Origin: Streptomyces viridiviolaceus
Lineage (GTDB): Bacteria; Actinomycetota; Actinomycetes; Streptomycetales; Streptomycetaceae
Assembly (NCBI RefSeq): GCF_014650995.1
Contig: NZ_BMWA01000009.1
Location: 45,512-109,511 of the forward strand
DNA length: 64,000 bases
Direction: 5' to 3'
The position numbers and the translations under genes were made by a program. The notes beneath the pieces are model-generated. The model was not told where the DNA came from, ran no database searches, and saw only the letters and a program-made list of their open reading frames with translations. Of this stretch, positions 53,757 through 62,190 are shown piece by piece. Position 1 is the first letter of the stretch, and each line of letters begins with the position of its first letter.

Positions 53757-55160
53757 TCAGCCCCGCAACTCCTCCAACTGCTCGAGGAACCACCGCCCCG
53801 GCGGCAACGCCGTAGCCGCCGAAGCCAGCCGCTTCGACCGCTCCGCACGCTCCGCCGCCCCGATCGACAACGCCTCGTGCAGCGCGGCGGCCGTCCCCAC
53901 CACGTCGTACGGATTGACGACGACCGCGTCCTCACCCAGCTCCTCGTACGCCCCCGCCTCCCGCGACAGCACCAGCACACACCCTTCGTCGGAGACGACC
54001 GGCACCTCCTTCGCGACGAGGTTCATGCCGTCCCGGACGGGATTCACCAGCGCCACGTCGGCCAGCCGGTACGCCGCCAGCGAGCGCGCGAAGTCGTCCT
54101 TGACGTGCAGCACGACCGGCGTCCACCCGGGCGTCCCGTACTCCGCGTTGATCTCCTCCGCGACCCTCTGCACCTCGGCCGTGTAGTCCCGGTACACGGC
54201 GAGGTCCTGCCGCGAGGGGTAGGCGAAGGCGACGTGCACGACCCGCTCCCGCCACTCGGGCCGGTCGGCGAGCAGCCGCCGGTACGCCAGCAGCCCCCGC
54301 ACGATGTTCTTGGACAACTCGGTCCGGTCCACCCGCACGATCGTCCTGCGCGCGTTCCCGTCCGGGCCCGCGCCGATCTCCGCCCGCAACCCCGCCATCC
54401 GCTCGTCGACGTCGGCCTCGTGCGACCGCCGCCGCAGGAAGTCCGCGTCCGCGCCGAGCCCGTGCACGCCGATCCGCGTGTCGCCGGGCCCGCCCACCAG
54501 CGCGTCGCAGCAGGCGGTGAAGGCGTCGGCCCACCTCCGGGTGAGGAACCCCAGCCGGTCGGCGCCGAGCATGCCGCGCAGCACCTGTTCGGCGATGTCG
54601 TCCGGCAGGATCCGGAAGTAGTCGACCGGCGCCCACGGCGTGTGCGAGAAGTGGCCGATGCGCAGATCGGGCCGCAGCTCCCTGAGCATCCCCGGCACCA
54701 GCGTCAGGTGGTAGTCCTGCACGATCGCGACCGCGCCCTCGGCGGCCTCCTCGGCCAGCGCCTCGGCGAAGGCCCGGTTGTACGCCTCGTACGACGCCCA
54801 CTGCCGCCGGAACTCCGCGTCGAAGACCGGCTCCAGCGGGGTCTGGTACAGCATGTGGTGGACGAACCACAGCACGGAGTTGGCGATGCCGTTGTACGCG
54901 TCGGCGTGCACGTCGGCCGGAACGTCCAGCATCCGGACGCCCTCCTCGCCCACCCCGCGCCGCACCGCCTCGCGGTCGCCGTCGGACAGCGCGGAGCACA
55001 CCCACAGCGCGCCCGCGTCCGGCCCGATGGCCGACAGTCCGGAGACCAGCCCGCCACCGCCCCGTTTGGCATGCAGCGAACCGTCCTCGCCGACCTCGTA
55101 GGAGACCGGGCCCCGGTTGGAGGCCACCAGTACCTGAGCAGCACCGAACGTTGAAGCCAT
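53757..55160 (-). CDS. otsA: Trehalose-6-phosphate synthase
   Basis: 467 residues, GT20 family. ASNRGPVSY at the N-terminus, WVCSALSDGDRE, AIVQDYHLTLVPGMLRELRPDLRIGHFSHTPW, DRTELSKNIVRGLLAYRRLL and ALVNPVRDGMNLVAKEVPVV are OtsA signatures that bind UDP/GDP-glucose and glucose-6-phosphate. It makes trehalose-6-phosphate, the substrate of OtsB. The start ATG 55160 lies seven bases after a TAGGTT -10, which indicates a leaderless transcript; the in-frame upstream start at 55169 would overlap that promoter. Confidence 0.95.
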   Translation of the reverse strand: MASTFGAAQVLVASNRGPVSYEVGEDGSLHAKRGGGGLVSGLSAIGPDAGALWVCSALSDGDREAVRRGVGEEGVRMLDVPADVHADAYNGIANSVLWFVHHMLYQTPLEPVFDAEFRRQWASYEAYNRAFAEALAEEAAEGAVAIVQDYHLTLVPGMLRELRPDLRIGHFSHTPWAPVDYFRILPDDIAEQVLRGMLGADRLGFLTRRWADAFTACCDALVGGPGDTRIGVHGLGADADFLRRRSHEADVDERMAGLRAEIGAGPDGNARRTIVRVDRTELSKNIVRGLLAYRRLLADRPEWRERVVHVAFAYPSRQDLAVYRDYTAEVQRVAEEINAEYGTPGWTPVVLHVKDDFARSLAAYRLADVALVNPVRDGMNLVAKEVPVVSDEGCVLVLSREAGAYEELGEDAVVVNPYDVVGTAAALHEALSIGAAERAERSKRLASAATALPPGRWFLEQLEELRG

Positions 55161-55167
55161 GTGCCTC

Positions 55168-55195
55168 AACCTAGCCCGGCCCGGAAACGCTCAAA
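55168..55195 (-). promoter_or_regulatory. Leaderless otsA promoter
   Basis: Minus strand -35 TTTGAG and -10 TAGGTT spaced 16 bp, with the -10 ending seven bases before the otsA ATG. No Shine-Dalgarno lies between. Confidence 0.6.
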
Positions 55196-55232
55196 CGTAC
55201 GGTGCGCCAGGTGGCCGGGCCCCGCGCCCCGC

Positions 55233-56177
55233 TCAGGCCACCCTGCGCGCCGCGTACTCCGGGATCTCCGTCATCGGCGGCCGTTCCTCGGTGTCCACGG
55301 AGTAGGTCCGCGGCTCGAATCCGTCCTCGCTCCGCTCGAACTGGGTGAGCGACGGCCGGACCAGATGGCCGCGGGCCAGCCGGAGCTGGGCGGTGCGGTA
55401 GATCGCGGCCGACATGCGGCCGAGGGCCTGGCCGTCCTGGTGGCGGTGGATGCGGACACCCACGTCGACCTGGGCGAGTGCGTCCAGACCCACCAGGTGC
55501 AGGGCGTCGACCAGCATGCCCAGCTCCACGCCGTAGCCGACGGGGAAGGGGAGCTGTTCCAGCAGGGAGCGGCGGGCCGCGTACTCGCCGCCGAGCGGCT
55601 GGACGAAGCCGGCCAGCTGCGGCCAGTGCATGTTGAGCAGCGGGCGCGCCATCAGCTCCGTGACCCGGCCGCCCTGCCCGGCCGCCGTGCCGAGGGGGCG
55701 GTCGTACATGGCCTTGACGAGGTGGACGTCCGGTTCGGTGAGCAGCGGACCGACGATGCCGGAGACGAAGTCGGAGGAGAACTCCCGCAGGTCGGCGTCG
55801 ACGAAGCAGACGATGTCGCCGCCGGTGACCAGGAGCGAACGCCACAGCACCTCGCCCTTGCCCGGGACGGCGGGCAGCCGGGGGAGGATCGCGTCGCGGT
55901 GCACCACGCGCGCGCCCGCGGCGGCGGCGACCTCGGACGTGCGGTCGGTCGAACCGGAATCGACGACCACGATCTCGTCGACGAGCGGAACCTGCAGCAC
56001 CAGGTCGTGGCGGATCGCCGCGACGATGTCGCCGACGGTCTCCTCCTCGTCGAGCGCGGGGAGCACGACGCTGACCGACTGGCCGGTGGCGTTCTTGGCC
56101 GCCAGCAGCCGATGGAGCGGGCGGTCGGCCACGGACCAGGAACGGGCGCTCAGCCAGCGCTCGACTTCTTCCAGCAC
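55233..56177 (-). CDS. gpgS: Glucosyl-3-phosphoglycerate synthase
   Basis: 314 residues, GT-A fold, family GT81. VSVVLPALDEEETVGDIV, the DXD metal site VCFVDADLREF and GYGVELGMLVDALHLVG are GpgS signatures. It transfers glucose from NDP-glucose to 3-phosphoglycerate, the first step to glucosylglycerate and methylglucose lipopolysaccharides. Its co-location with trehalose genes fits a compatible-solute role. GGAG lies nine bases before the GTG start. Confidence 0.9.
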   Translation of the reverse strand: MLEEVERWLSARSWSVADRPLHRLLAAKNATGQSVSVVLPALDEEETVGDIVAAIRHDLVLQVPLVDEIVVVDSGSTDRTSEVAAAAGARVVHRDAILPRLPAVPGKGEVLWRSLLVTGGDIVCFVDADLREFSSDFVSGIVGPLLTEPDVHLVKAMYDRPLGTAAGQGGRVTELMARPLLNMHWPQLAGFVQPLGGEYAARRSLLEQLPFPVGYGVELGMLVDALHLVGLDALAQVDVGVRIHRHQDGQALGRMSAAIYRTAQLRLARGHLVRPSLTQFERSEDGFEPRTYSVDTEERPPMTEIPEYAARRVA

Positions 56178-56341
56178 GGTCGGTGGCTCCTTCGCTCTCT
56201 CACGGCGAGCGGTTGTGATCCATCTCGCGGTACGGACGACTATCTCAACTGTCCTGGCCTTCGGTTACAGTCTTGAACAACGCGGAGGACCGGCGCATGC
56301 CGGGGTCACCGCGTGCACAAGTGAAAAACAACCGCATACCG

Positions 56342-56494
56342 CTCATCCAGAGGGGCAGAGGGACACGGCCCGATGAAGCCCCGGCAACCCTCCAGTCGGT
56401 TCTCGTAGATCACTGTCGATCACTCCGCGAGGCTCCCGACTAGGGAAGGTGCCAAATCCGTCTCACGGCGAGATGCGTCGTGAGGAAGATGAGG
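56342..56494 (+). ncRNA. SAM-I riboswitch (S-box) upstream of thrC
   Basis: P1 begins with GCTCATCCAGAGGGGCAGAG and closes with GAGGAAGATGAGG; the conserved core includes AGAGGG...GAAGCCCCGGCAACC and GGTGCCAAATCC. The P3 and P4 arms are GC-rich, as in actinobacteria. Here it controls threonine synthase by S-adenosylmethionine. A candidate -10 TACAGT (56266-56271) lies upstream. Whether control is by termination or translation is open; the P1 3' strand runs up to the ribosome-binding region AGGAGAAAGGG. Confidence 0.92.
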
Positions 56495-56513
56495 AGAAAG
56501 GGCCTCGCCTCAC

Positions 56514-57806
56514 ATGGCTGTGCAGACTGTCGCAAGCACCACCGACACCGCCGCTTCCCCCGTCGATCTGGGTCCCGCTGCGGCGCTCTCCTGCCGGGAA
56601 TGCGGGCACCGCGTCCCCCTCGGCCCGGTCTTCGCCTGCGAGGAGTGTTTCGGCCCGCTGGAGATCGCCTACGACTTCTCCGCCTACGACACCGAGGAGC
56701 TGCGCCGGCGCATCGAGGCGGGTCCCGCGAACATCTGGCGCTACGCCCCCCTGCTGCCCGTCCCCGCCGACGTGGCGACCAAGCCGAACATCAACCCCGG
56801 CTGGACCAAGCTGGTCAAGGCCGACAACCTCGCCCGTGAACTCGGCGTCACCGGCGGGCTGTACGTGAAGGACGACTCCGGCAACCCGACGCACTCCTTC
56901 AAGGACCGCGTCGTCGCCCAGGCCCTGGAGGCCGCCCGCGCGTTCGGCTTCACCACCCTCTCCTGCTCCTCCACCGGCAACCTCGCCGGTGCCGTCGGCG
57001 CCGCCGCCGCCCGGGCCGGCTTCCGCTCCTGCGTGTTCATCCCGCACGACCTGGAGCAGGGCAAGGTCGTCATGGCCGCCGTCTACGGCGGCGAACTGGT
57101 CGGCATCGAGGGCAACTACGACGACGTCAACCGGTTCTGCTCCGAACTGATCGGCGACCCGGCGGGCGAGGGCTGGGGCTTCGTCAACGTCAACCTGCGG
57201 CCGTACTACGCGGAGGGCTCCAAGACCCTCGCGTACGAGATCTGCGAGCAGCTCGGCTGGCAGCTGCCCGACCAGATCGTGGTACCGATCGCCTCCGGCT
57301 CCCAGCTCACGAAGATCGACAAGGGGCTGCAGGAGCTGATCAAGCTCGGGCTGGTCGAGGACAAGCCGTACAAGATCTTCGGCGCCCAGGCCGAGGGCTG
57401 CTCGCCGGTGTCCACCGCCTACAAGGCGGGCCACGACGTCGTACGCCCCCAGAAGCCGAACACCATCGCCAAGTCCCTCGCCATCGGCAACCCGGCCGAC
57501 GGCCCCTACGTCCTGGACATCGCGCGCCGCACCGGCGGTGCCGTGGAGGACGTGACCGACGAGCAGGTCGTGGACGCGATCAAGCTGCTCGCGCGGACCG
57601 AGGGGATTTTCGCCGAGACCGCCGGTGGTGTGACGGTCGGTGTGACGCGCAAGCTGATCGAGAACGGTGTGCTGGATCCGAGTCTGACGACCGTGGTGCT
57701 CAACACCGGGGACGGTCTCAAGACGCTGGATGCGGTGGCCGGGACGGGGCTCACGGCGACGATTCGGCCCAACCTCGAGTCGTTCCGTGAGGCCGGGCTG
57801 GTCTAG
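56514..57806 (+). CDS. thrC: Threonine synthase
   Basis: 430 residues. An N-terminal zinc-ribbon-like segment has CRECGHRVPLGPVFACEEC, then the PLP domain: DDSGNPTHSFKDRVVAQALEAA has the Schiff-base lysine in SFKDR (about 127); STGNLAGAVGAAAARAG binds the PLP ring and phosphate. It converts O-phosphohomoserine to threonine. The AdoMet riboswitch in its leader ties threonine synthesis to the methionine branch. A sulfur-carrier gene follows. Confidence 0.95.
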   Translation: MAVQTVASTTDTAASPVDLGPAAALSCRECGHRVPLGPVFACEECFGPLEIAYDFSAYDTEELRRRIEAGPANIWRYAPLLPVPADVATKPNINPGWTKLVKADNLARELGVTGGLYVKDDSGNPTHSFKDRVVAQALEAARAFGFTTLSCSSTGNLAGAVGAAAARAGFRSCVFIPHDLEQGKVVMAAVYGGELVGIEGNYDDVNRFCSELIGDPAGEGWGFVNVNLRPYYAEGSKTLAYEICEQLGWQLPDQIVVPIASGSQLTKIDKGLQELIKLGLVEDKPYKIFGAQAEGCSPVSTAYKAGHDVVRPQKPNTIAKSLAIGNPADGPYVLDIARRTGGAVEDVTDEQVVDAIKLLARTEGIFAETAGGVTVGVTRKLIENGVLDPSLTTVVLNTGDGLKTLDAVAGTGLTATIRPNLESFREAGLV

Positions 57807-57829
57807 TCGTTCGTCTGCGGGCCGCATGT

Positions 57830-57858
57830 GGCCGGTCGCGCAGTTCCCCGCGCCCCTA
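57830..57858. repeat. Common Streptomyces intergenic element
   Basis: The sequence GTCGCGCAGTTCCCCGCGCC with CCTAGGTGAG after it resembles the GCGCAGTTCCCCGCGCCCCT motif found many times between genes in Streptomyces genomes (memory-based). It sits between thrC and the sulfur-carrier gene. Confidence 0.6.
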
Positions 57859-57886
57859 GGTGAGTCGTCATGACCGGAGGTTTCAA

Positions 57887-58162
57887 GTGAGCGTCACTGT
57901 CCGCATCCCTACCATCCTGCGTACCTACACGGGGGGCCGGGCGGAGGTGAGCGCCGAGGGCGCGAACCTCGGCGAGGTCATCTCCGACCTGGAGAAGAAC
58001 CACACCGGCATCGCCGCCCGCGTCCTGGACGACCAGGGCAAGCTGCGCCGCTTCGTCAACGTCTACGTCAACGACGACGACGTCCGCTTCGAGCAGGGCC
58101 TGGAGACCGCGACCCCGGACGGCGCGGGCGTCTCCATCATCCCGGCGGTCGCCGGCGGCTGA
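57887..58162 (+). CDS. MoaD/ThiS-family sulfur carrier protein (CysO-like)
   Basis: 91 residues, ubiquitin-like fold: VSVTVRIPTILRTYTGGRAEVSAEGANLGEVISDLEKN at the start, and a C-terminal di-glycine IIPAVAGG that would be adenylated and thiocarboxylated. Actinobacterial CysO supplies sulfur to cysteine synthase M; the similarity and the position behind thrC fit CysO better than molybdopterin MoaD. No cysM or mec gene is adjacent here. GGAGG lies eight bases before the GTG start. Confidence 0.85.
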   Translation: MSVTVRIPTILRTYTGGRAEVSAEGANLGEVISDLEKNHTGIAARVLDDQGKLRRFVNVYVNDDDVRFEQGLETATPDGAGVSIIPAVAGG

Positions 58163-58211
58163 CCGAAGCTGCCATTACCTTCGGTAACGGCTGTCACTGC
58201 CCGTTCATTCC

Positions 58212-58246
58212 ATTGCCCCCTCCGTAAGAGAAACGGAGGGGGCAAT
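58212..58246 (+). terminator. Terminator behind the sulfur-carrier gene
   Basis: Perfect 14-bp stem ATTGCCCCCTCCGT / ACGGAGGGGGCAAT with an AAGAGAA loop. Confidence 0.9.
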
Positions 58247-58601
58247 TCCGTGTGGTTGAGCGCGGTACAGTTGGGGAACGCGATGCCGACCGTGAGGTCG
58301 GAAACCCTGAATTCCTGCCGCTCGCCCGACAAGATGTAGCCAAAGTGTGGGCGTGTTCTGCGGCTTTTGTTCCCTTTGCGGGGCCCGACTTGCCCTGCAG
58401 TCTGGCGAATTCTCACCATATTCCGGACCGTCTGCGTCCAGAATTCTCGTCCGATTGACCTGTTGCAGACGGCAGTTGGACAGATACATTCAGCCGCGGT
58501 CGACGCGTTCCGGCGCACGCCCCCGACCGTTGGGGGGTGAGGTCTGACCCGGGTCCGCGAAGTGTGGATCTGTGCAAGGGCCAGTAATAGGGGAGTTAGG
58601 C
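58247..58601 (+). other. Long leader upstream of the cold-shock gene
   Basis: About 355 bp without a gene. It is less GC-rich than its neighbours and includes several short frames without codon bias. Cold-shock genes often have long regulated 5' leaders; no structured RNA is recognised here. The last bases contain GGGGAG just before the ATG of the gene. Confidence 0.45.
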
Positions 58602-58805
58602 ATGGCTCAGGGCACCGTCAAGTGGTTCAACGCGGAGAAGGGGTACGGCTTCATCGCGGTCGACGGTGGTGCGGATGTTTTCGTCCACTACAGCGCGATT
58701 CAGATGGACGGCTACCGCACCCTTGAAGAAGGCCAGCGGGTCGAGTTCGAGATCTCGCAGGGCCAGAAGGGCCCGCAGGCCGACATGGTCCGCGTCAGCG
58801 CCTGA
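58602..58805 (+). CDS. Cold-shock domain protein
   Basis: 67 residues, the standard CspA length. AQGTVKWFNAEKGYGFIAVDGGADVFVHYSAI contains RNP-1 (KGYGFI) and RNP-2 (VFVHY), the single-stranded nucleic-acid binding surface; GQRVEFEISQGQKGPQADMV follows. It acts as an RNA chaperone in cold or rapid growth. It corresponds by position to SCO4295 (ScoF4-type). It lies between a sulfur carrier and groEL2, a conserved Streptomyces arrangement. Confidence 0.95.
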   Translation: MAQGTVKWFNAEKGYGFIAVDGGADVFVHYSAIQMDGYRTLEEGQRVEFEISQGQKGPQADMVRVSA

Positions 58806-58838
58806 AACGCGCGGCCGACCGCAAGCGAACGGTCTTCT

Positions 58839-58875
58839 CCGAAGGGCCTGTACCCCCTGGGTACGGGCCCTTCGG
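58839..58875 (+). terminator. Terminator behind the cold-shock gene
   Basis: 17-bp stem CCGAAGGGCCTGTACCC / GGGTACGGGCCCTTCGG with one wobble pair and a CCT loop. Confidence 0.88.
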
Positions 58876-58966
58876 CCTGCCCGGACCCCACAGGATCCCC
58901 GAGGGCCGCTTGCGCCCACCCGTCGCCCGACCGCCACCCCCCAACGGGCTCGCTTCGCGAGCGCGC

Positions 58967-58993
58967 CTTGCACTCGGACGGGGCGAGTGCTAA
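58967..58993 (+). promoter_or_regulatory. CIRCE element 1 upstream of groEL2
   Basis: CTTGCACTC-N9-GAGTGCTAA: the right half matches the CIRCE consensus perfectly and the left half differs at two of nine bases. HrcA, the heat-shock repressor, binds CIRCE dyads. Confidence 0.85.
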
Positions 58994-59002
58994 TCATTGG
59001 CG

Positions 59003-59029
59003 TTAGCACTCTGAAGGTGAGAGTGACAA
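59003..59029 (+). promoter_or_regulatory. CIRCE element 2 upstream of groEL2
   Basis: TTAGCACTC-N9-GAGTGACAA: the left half is perfect and the right half differs at two bases. Only nine bases separate it from element 1, so four half-sites are evenly spaced every 18 bp. Confidence 0.85.
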
Positions 59030-59156
59030 CGAAGGACCGGGTCGGTGAGGCCCGCGGGCCGGGTGGGGCAAGGAACCACGAGGCCGGCGAGCCGTCCGTC
59101 GCGGGCGCGGGCGCGGTCCGAAGGAATCACCCCCAGTCCTGGAGGGACCACTTCAC

Positions 59157-60779
59157 ATGGCCAAGATCATCGCGTTCGACGAGGAGGCGCGGCGCGGCCT
59201 CGAGCGCGGCATGAACCAGCTCGCGGACGCCGTCAAGGTGACCCTCGGCCCCAAGGGCCGCAACGTCGTCCTCGAGAAGAAGTGGGGCGCCCCCACGATC
59301 ACCAACGACGGTGTCTCCATCGCCAAGGAGATCGAGCTCGAGGACCCGTACGAGAAGATCGGCGCCGAGCTGGTCAAGGAAGTCGCCAAGAAGACGGACG
59401 ACGTCGCCGGTGACGGTACGACCACCGCGACCGTTCTCGCCCAGGCCCTGGTCAAGGAGGGTCTGCGCAACGTAGCCGCCGGCGCCAACCCGATGGCCCT
59501 CAAGCGCGGTATCGAGAAGGCCGTCGAGGCCGTCTCCGCCGCCCTGCTGGAGCAGGCCAAGGACGTCGAGACCAAGGAGCAGATCGCCTCCACGGCCTCC
59601 ATCTCCGCCGCCGACACCCAGATCGGCGAGCTCATCGCCGAGGCCATGGACAAGGTCGGCAAGGAAGGCGTCATCACCGTCGAGGAGTCCCAGACCTTCG
59701 GTCTGGAGCTGGAGCTCACCGAGGGTATGCGCTTCGACAAGGGCTACATCTCGGCGTACTTCGCCACCGACATGGAGCGTATGGAGGCCGTCCTCGACGA
59801 CCCGTACATCCTGATCGCGAACTCCAAGATCTCCAACGTCAAGGACCTGCTCCCGCTCCTGGAGAAGGTCATGCAGTCGGGCAAGCCGCTGCTGATCATC
59901 GCCGAGGACGTCGAGGGCGAGGCCCTGTCGACCCTGGTCGTCAACAAGATCCGCGGCACCTTCAAGTCCGTCGCCGTCAAGGCCCCGGGCTTCGGCGACC
60001 GCCGCAAGGCCATGCTCGGCGACATCGCCATCCTCACGGGCGGCGAGGTCATCTCCGAGGAGGTCGGCCTCAAGCTGGAGAACGCCACGCTCGACCTGCT
60101 GGGCAAGGCGCGCAAGGTCGTCATCACCAAGGACGAGACCACCATCGTCGACGGCGCCGGCTCCGCCGACCAGGTCGCGGGCCGCGTGAACCAGATCCGC
60201 GCCGAGATCGAGAACAGCGACTCGGACTACGACCGCGAGAAGCTCCAGGAGCGTCTGGCGAAGCTGGCCGGCGGCGTGGCCGTCATCAAGGCCGGTGCCG
60301 CCACCGAGGTCGAGCTCAAGGAGCGCAAGCACCGCATCGAGGACGCCGTCCGCAACGCGAAGGCGGCCGTCGAGGAGGGCATCGTCGCCGGTGGTGGCGT
60401 GGCCCTGCTCCAGGCCTCCCAGGTCTTCGAGAAGCTGGAGCTGCAGGGTGACGAGGCGACCGGCGCCAACGCCGTGAAGCTCGCCCTGGAGGCCCCGCTG
60501 AAGCAGATCGCCGTCAACGGTGGTCTCGAGGGCGGCGTCGTCGTGGAGAAGGTCCGCAACCTCCAGGTCGGCCACGGCCTGAACGCCGCGACCGGCGAGT
60601 ACGTCGACATGATCGCCGAGGGCATCATCGACCCGGCGAAGGTGACCCGCTCTGCCCTGCAGAACGCCGCCTCCATCGCCGCGCTGTTCCTCACCACCGA
60701 GGCCGTCATCGCCGACAAGCCGGAGAAGGCCGCGGCCCCGGCCGGCGGCGGCATGCCGGGCGGTGACATGGACTTCTGA
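59157..60779 (+). CDS. groEL2: Chaperonin GroEL2
   Basis: 540 residues. MAKIIAFDEEARRGLERGMNQLADAVKVTLGPKGRNVVLEKKWGAPTITNDG contains the ATP-binding DGTTTATVLAQ region (Asp about 86). C-terminal GGMPGGDMDF is the usual tail of the second actinobacterial GroEL. It folds proteins in the cytoplasm and is heat-induced by release of HrcA from the CIRCE pair. It stands alone, without groES; the groES-groEL1 pair must be elsewhere. GGAGG precedes the ATG by 9 bases. Confidence 0.97.
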   Translation: MAKIIAFDEEARRGLERGMNQLADAVKVTLGPKGRNVVLEKKWGAPTITNDGVSIAKEIELEDPYEKIGAELVKEVAKKTDDVAGDGTTTATVLAQALVKEGLRNVAAGANPMALKRGIEKAVEAVSAALLEQAKDVETKEQIASTASISAADTQIGELIAEAMDKVGKEGVITVEESQTFGLELELTEGMRFDKGYISAYFATDMERMEAVLDDPYILIANSKISNVKDLLPLLEKVMQSGKPLLIIAEDVEGEALSTLVVNKIRGTFKSVAVKAPGFGDRRKAMLGDIAILTGGEVISEEVGLKLENATLDLLGKARKVVITKDETTIVDGAGSADQVAGRVNQIRAEIENSDSDYDREKLQERLAKLAGGVAVIKAGAATEVELKERKHRIEDAVRNAKAAVEEGIVAGGGVALLQASQVFEKLELQGDEATGANAVKLALEAPLKQIAVNGGLEGGVVVEKVRNLQVGHGLNAATGEYVDMIAEGIIDPAKVTRSALQNAASIAALFLTTEAVIADKPEKAAAPAGGGMPGGDMDF

Positions 60780-60812
60780 TCCCGCCGAGGATCGGATCCG
60801 TCCGTCGCGCAA

Positions 60813-60854
60813 CCGAGGGCGGCACTCCCTGGACACAGGGGGTGCCGCCCTCGG
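60813..60854 (+). terminator. Terminator behind groEL2
   Basis: 18-bp stem CCGAGGGCGGCACTCCCT / AGGGGGTGCCGCCCTCGG with one wobble and a 6-base loop. Confidence 0.9.
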
Positions 60855-60948
60855 GCGTGTCCGGGATCACAGCCGTCCGGGCTCGCCAGGTGGAATGCCC
60901 GGGGCGGGTCACCAGTTGACGTTGACGTGCGATCAATGCATGCGCACA

Positions 60949-60960
60949 TACCGACCGGTA
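60949..60960. promoter_or_regulatory. TetR-type operator candidate before the OYE gene
   Basis: TACCG-AC-CGGTA, a short perfect dyad at the position of a promoter end; TTGACG lies 28 bp upstream as a possible -35. Such ACCG/CGGT dyads are common TetR-family sites. The regulator is not in the window. Confidence 0.45.
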
Positions 60961-60980
60961 CCCGTCCAGGAGCCCCCCAC

Positions 60981-62111
60981 ATGACCGTCACCCCCGCCGA
61001 GGCCGCCTCCCGCGCGGCCCAGATCCTCGCGCGCCCGGCCACCATCAACGGCCTGACCGTCCCCAACCGCATCGCGATGGCCCCGATGACCCGCATGTTC
61101 TCCCCCGGCGGCATCCCCGGCGAGGACGTGGTCTCGTACTACTCCCGTCGTGCCGCCGCCGGTGTCGGCCTGATCGTCACCGAGGGCACCTACGTCGGTC
61201 ACGCCTCCGCCGGGCAGAGCGACCGCGTGCCCCGGTTCCACGGCGAGGAGCAGCTGGCCGGCTGGGCGAAGGTCGCCGACGCCGTGCACGCGGCGGGCGG
61301 CACGATCGTGCCGCAGCTGTGGCACATCGGCATGGTCCGCAAGCAGGGCGACCAGCCCTTCCCCGACGCCCCCGCCGTCGGTCCCTCGGGCCTGCGCATC
61401 GGCGAGGACGAGGTCACCGGCAAGGCGATGACGCAGGCGGACGTGGACGACGTCATCGGCGCGTTCGCCGAGGCCGCTGCCGCCGCCGAGCGCATCGGCT
61501 TCGACGGCGTGGAGATCCACGGCGCCCACGGCTACCTCGTCGACCAGTTCCTGTGGGCCGGCACCAACCGCCGCACCGACGCCTACGGCGGCGACCCGGT
61601 GGCCCGTACGAAGTTCGCGGCGGAGATCGTGGCGGCCGTGCGCGAGACCGTCTCGCCCGAATTCCCGGTGATCTTCCGCTACTCGCAGTGGAAGCAGGAC
61701 GCCTACGACGCCCGCCTCGCCGAGACGCCCGAGGAGCTGGAGGCCGTCCTCACCCCGCTCGTGACGGCCGGCGTCGACGCCTTCCACGCGTCCACCCGCC
61801 GCTACTGGCACCCGGAGTTCGACGGCTCCGACCTCAACCTCGCCGGCTGGACGAAGAAGCTCACCGGCAAGACCGCCATCACGGTCGGCTCGGTCGGCCT
61901 CGACGGCGAGTTCGGCAAGGCGTTCCAGGGCGAGGGCGCCGGGCTCGGCAGCCTCGACAACCTCCTCGACCGCCTGGAGCGCGACGAGTTCGACCTCGTG
62001 GCCGTTGGCCGTGCGCTGCTCCAGGACCCGGCGTGGGCCGAGAAGGTCCTCTCCGGCCGCTTCGAGGAGCTGGCTCCGTTCGACGCGGCGGCGCTGAAGA
62101 CCCTGAGCTGA
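60981..62111 (+). CDS. NADH:flavin oxidoreductase (Old Yellow Enzyme family)
   Basis: 376 residues, FMN TIM barrel. PNRIAMAPMTRMFSPGGIPGEDVVSYYSRRAAAGVGLIVTEGTYV is the FMN-binding N-terminal region; VEIHGAHGYLVDQFLWAGTNRRTDAYGG has the paired histidines for substrate carbonyl and proton donation. FDLVAVGRALLQDPAWAEKV closes the barrel. It reduces enones or other electrophilic double bonds with NAD(P)H. CAGGAG lies eight bases before the ATG of MTVTPAEAA. Confidence 0.93.
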   Translation: MTVTPAEAASRAAQILARPATINGLTVPNRIAMAPMTRMFSPGGIPGEDVVSYYSRRAAAGVGLIVTEGTYVGHASAGQSDRVPRFHGEEQLAGWAKVADAVHAAGGTIVPQLWHIGMVRKQGDQPFPDAPAVGPSGLRIGEDEVTGKAMTQADVDDVIGAFAEAAAAAERIGFDGVEIHGAHGYLVDQFLWAGTNRRTDAYGGDPVARTKFAAEIVAAVRETVSPEFPVIFRYSQWKQDAYDARLAETPEELEAVLTPLVTAGVDAFHASTRRYWHPEFDGSDLNLAGWTKKLTGKTAITVGSVGLDGEFGKAFQGEGAGLGSLDNLLDRLERDEFDLVAVGRALLQDPAWAEKVLSGRFEELAPFDAAALKTLS

Positions 62112-62190
62112 GGCGGGCGCGTACCACGGCGTAGGGTCCGTGAGATCACCAACTGGCGTACGTCCAGCGGCAACCAGTGAGGAGTGATCG

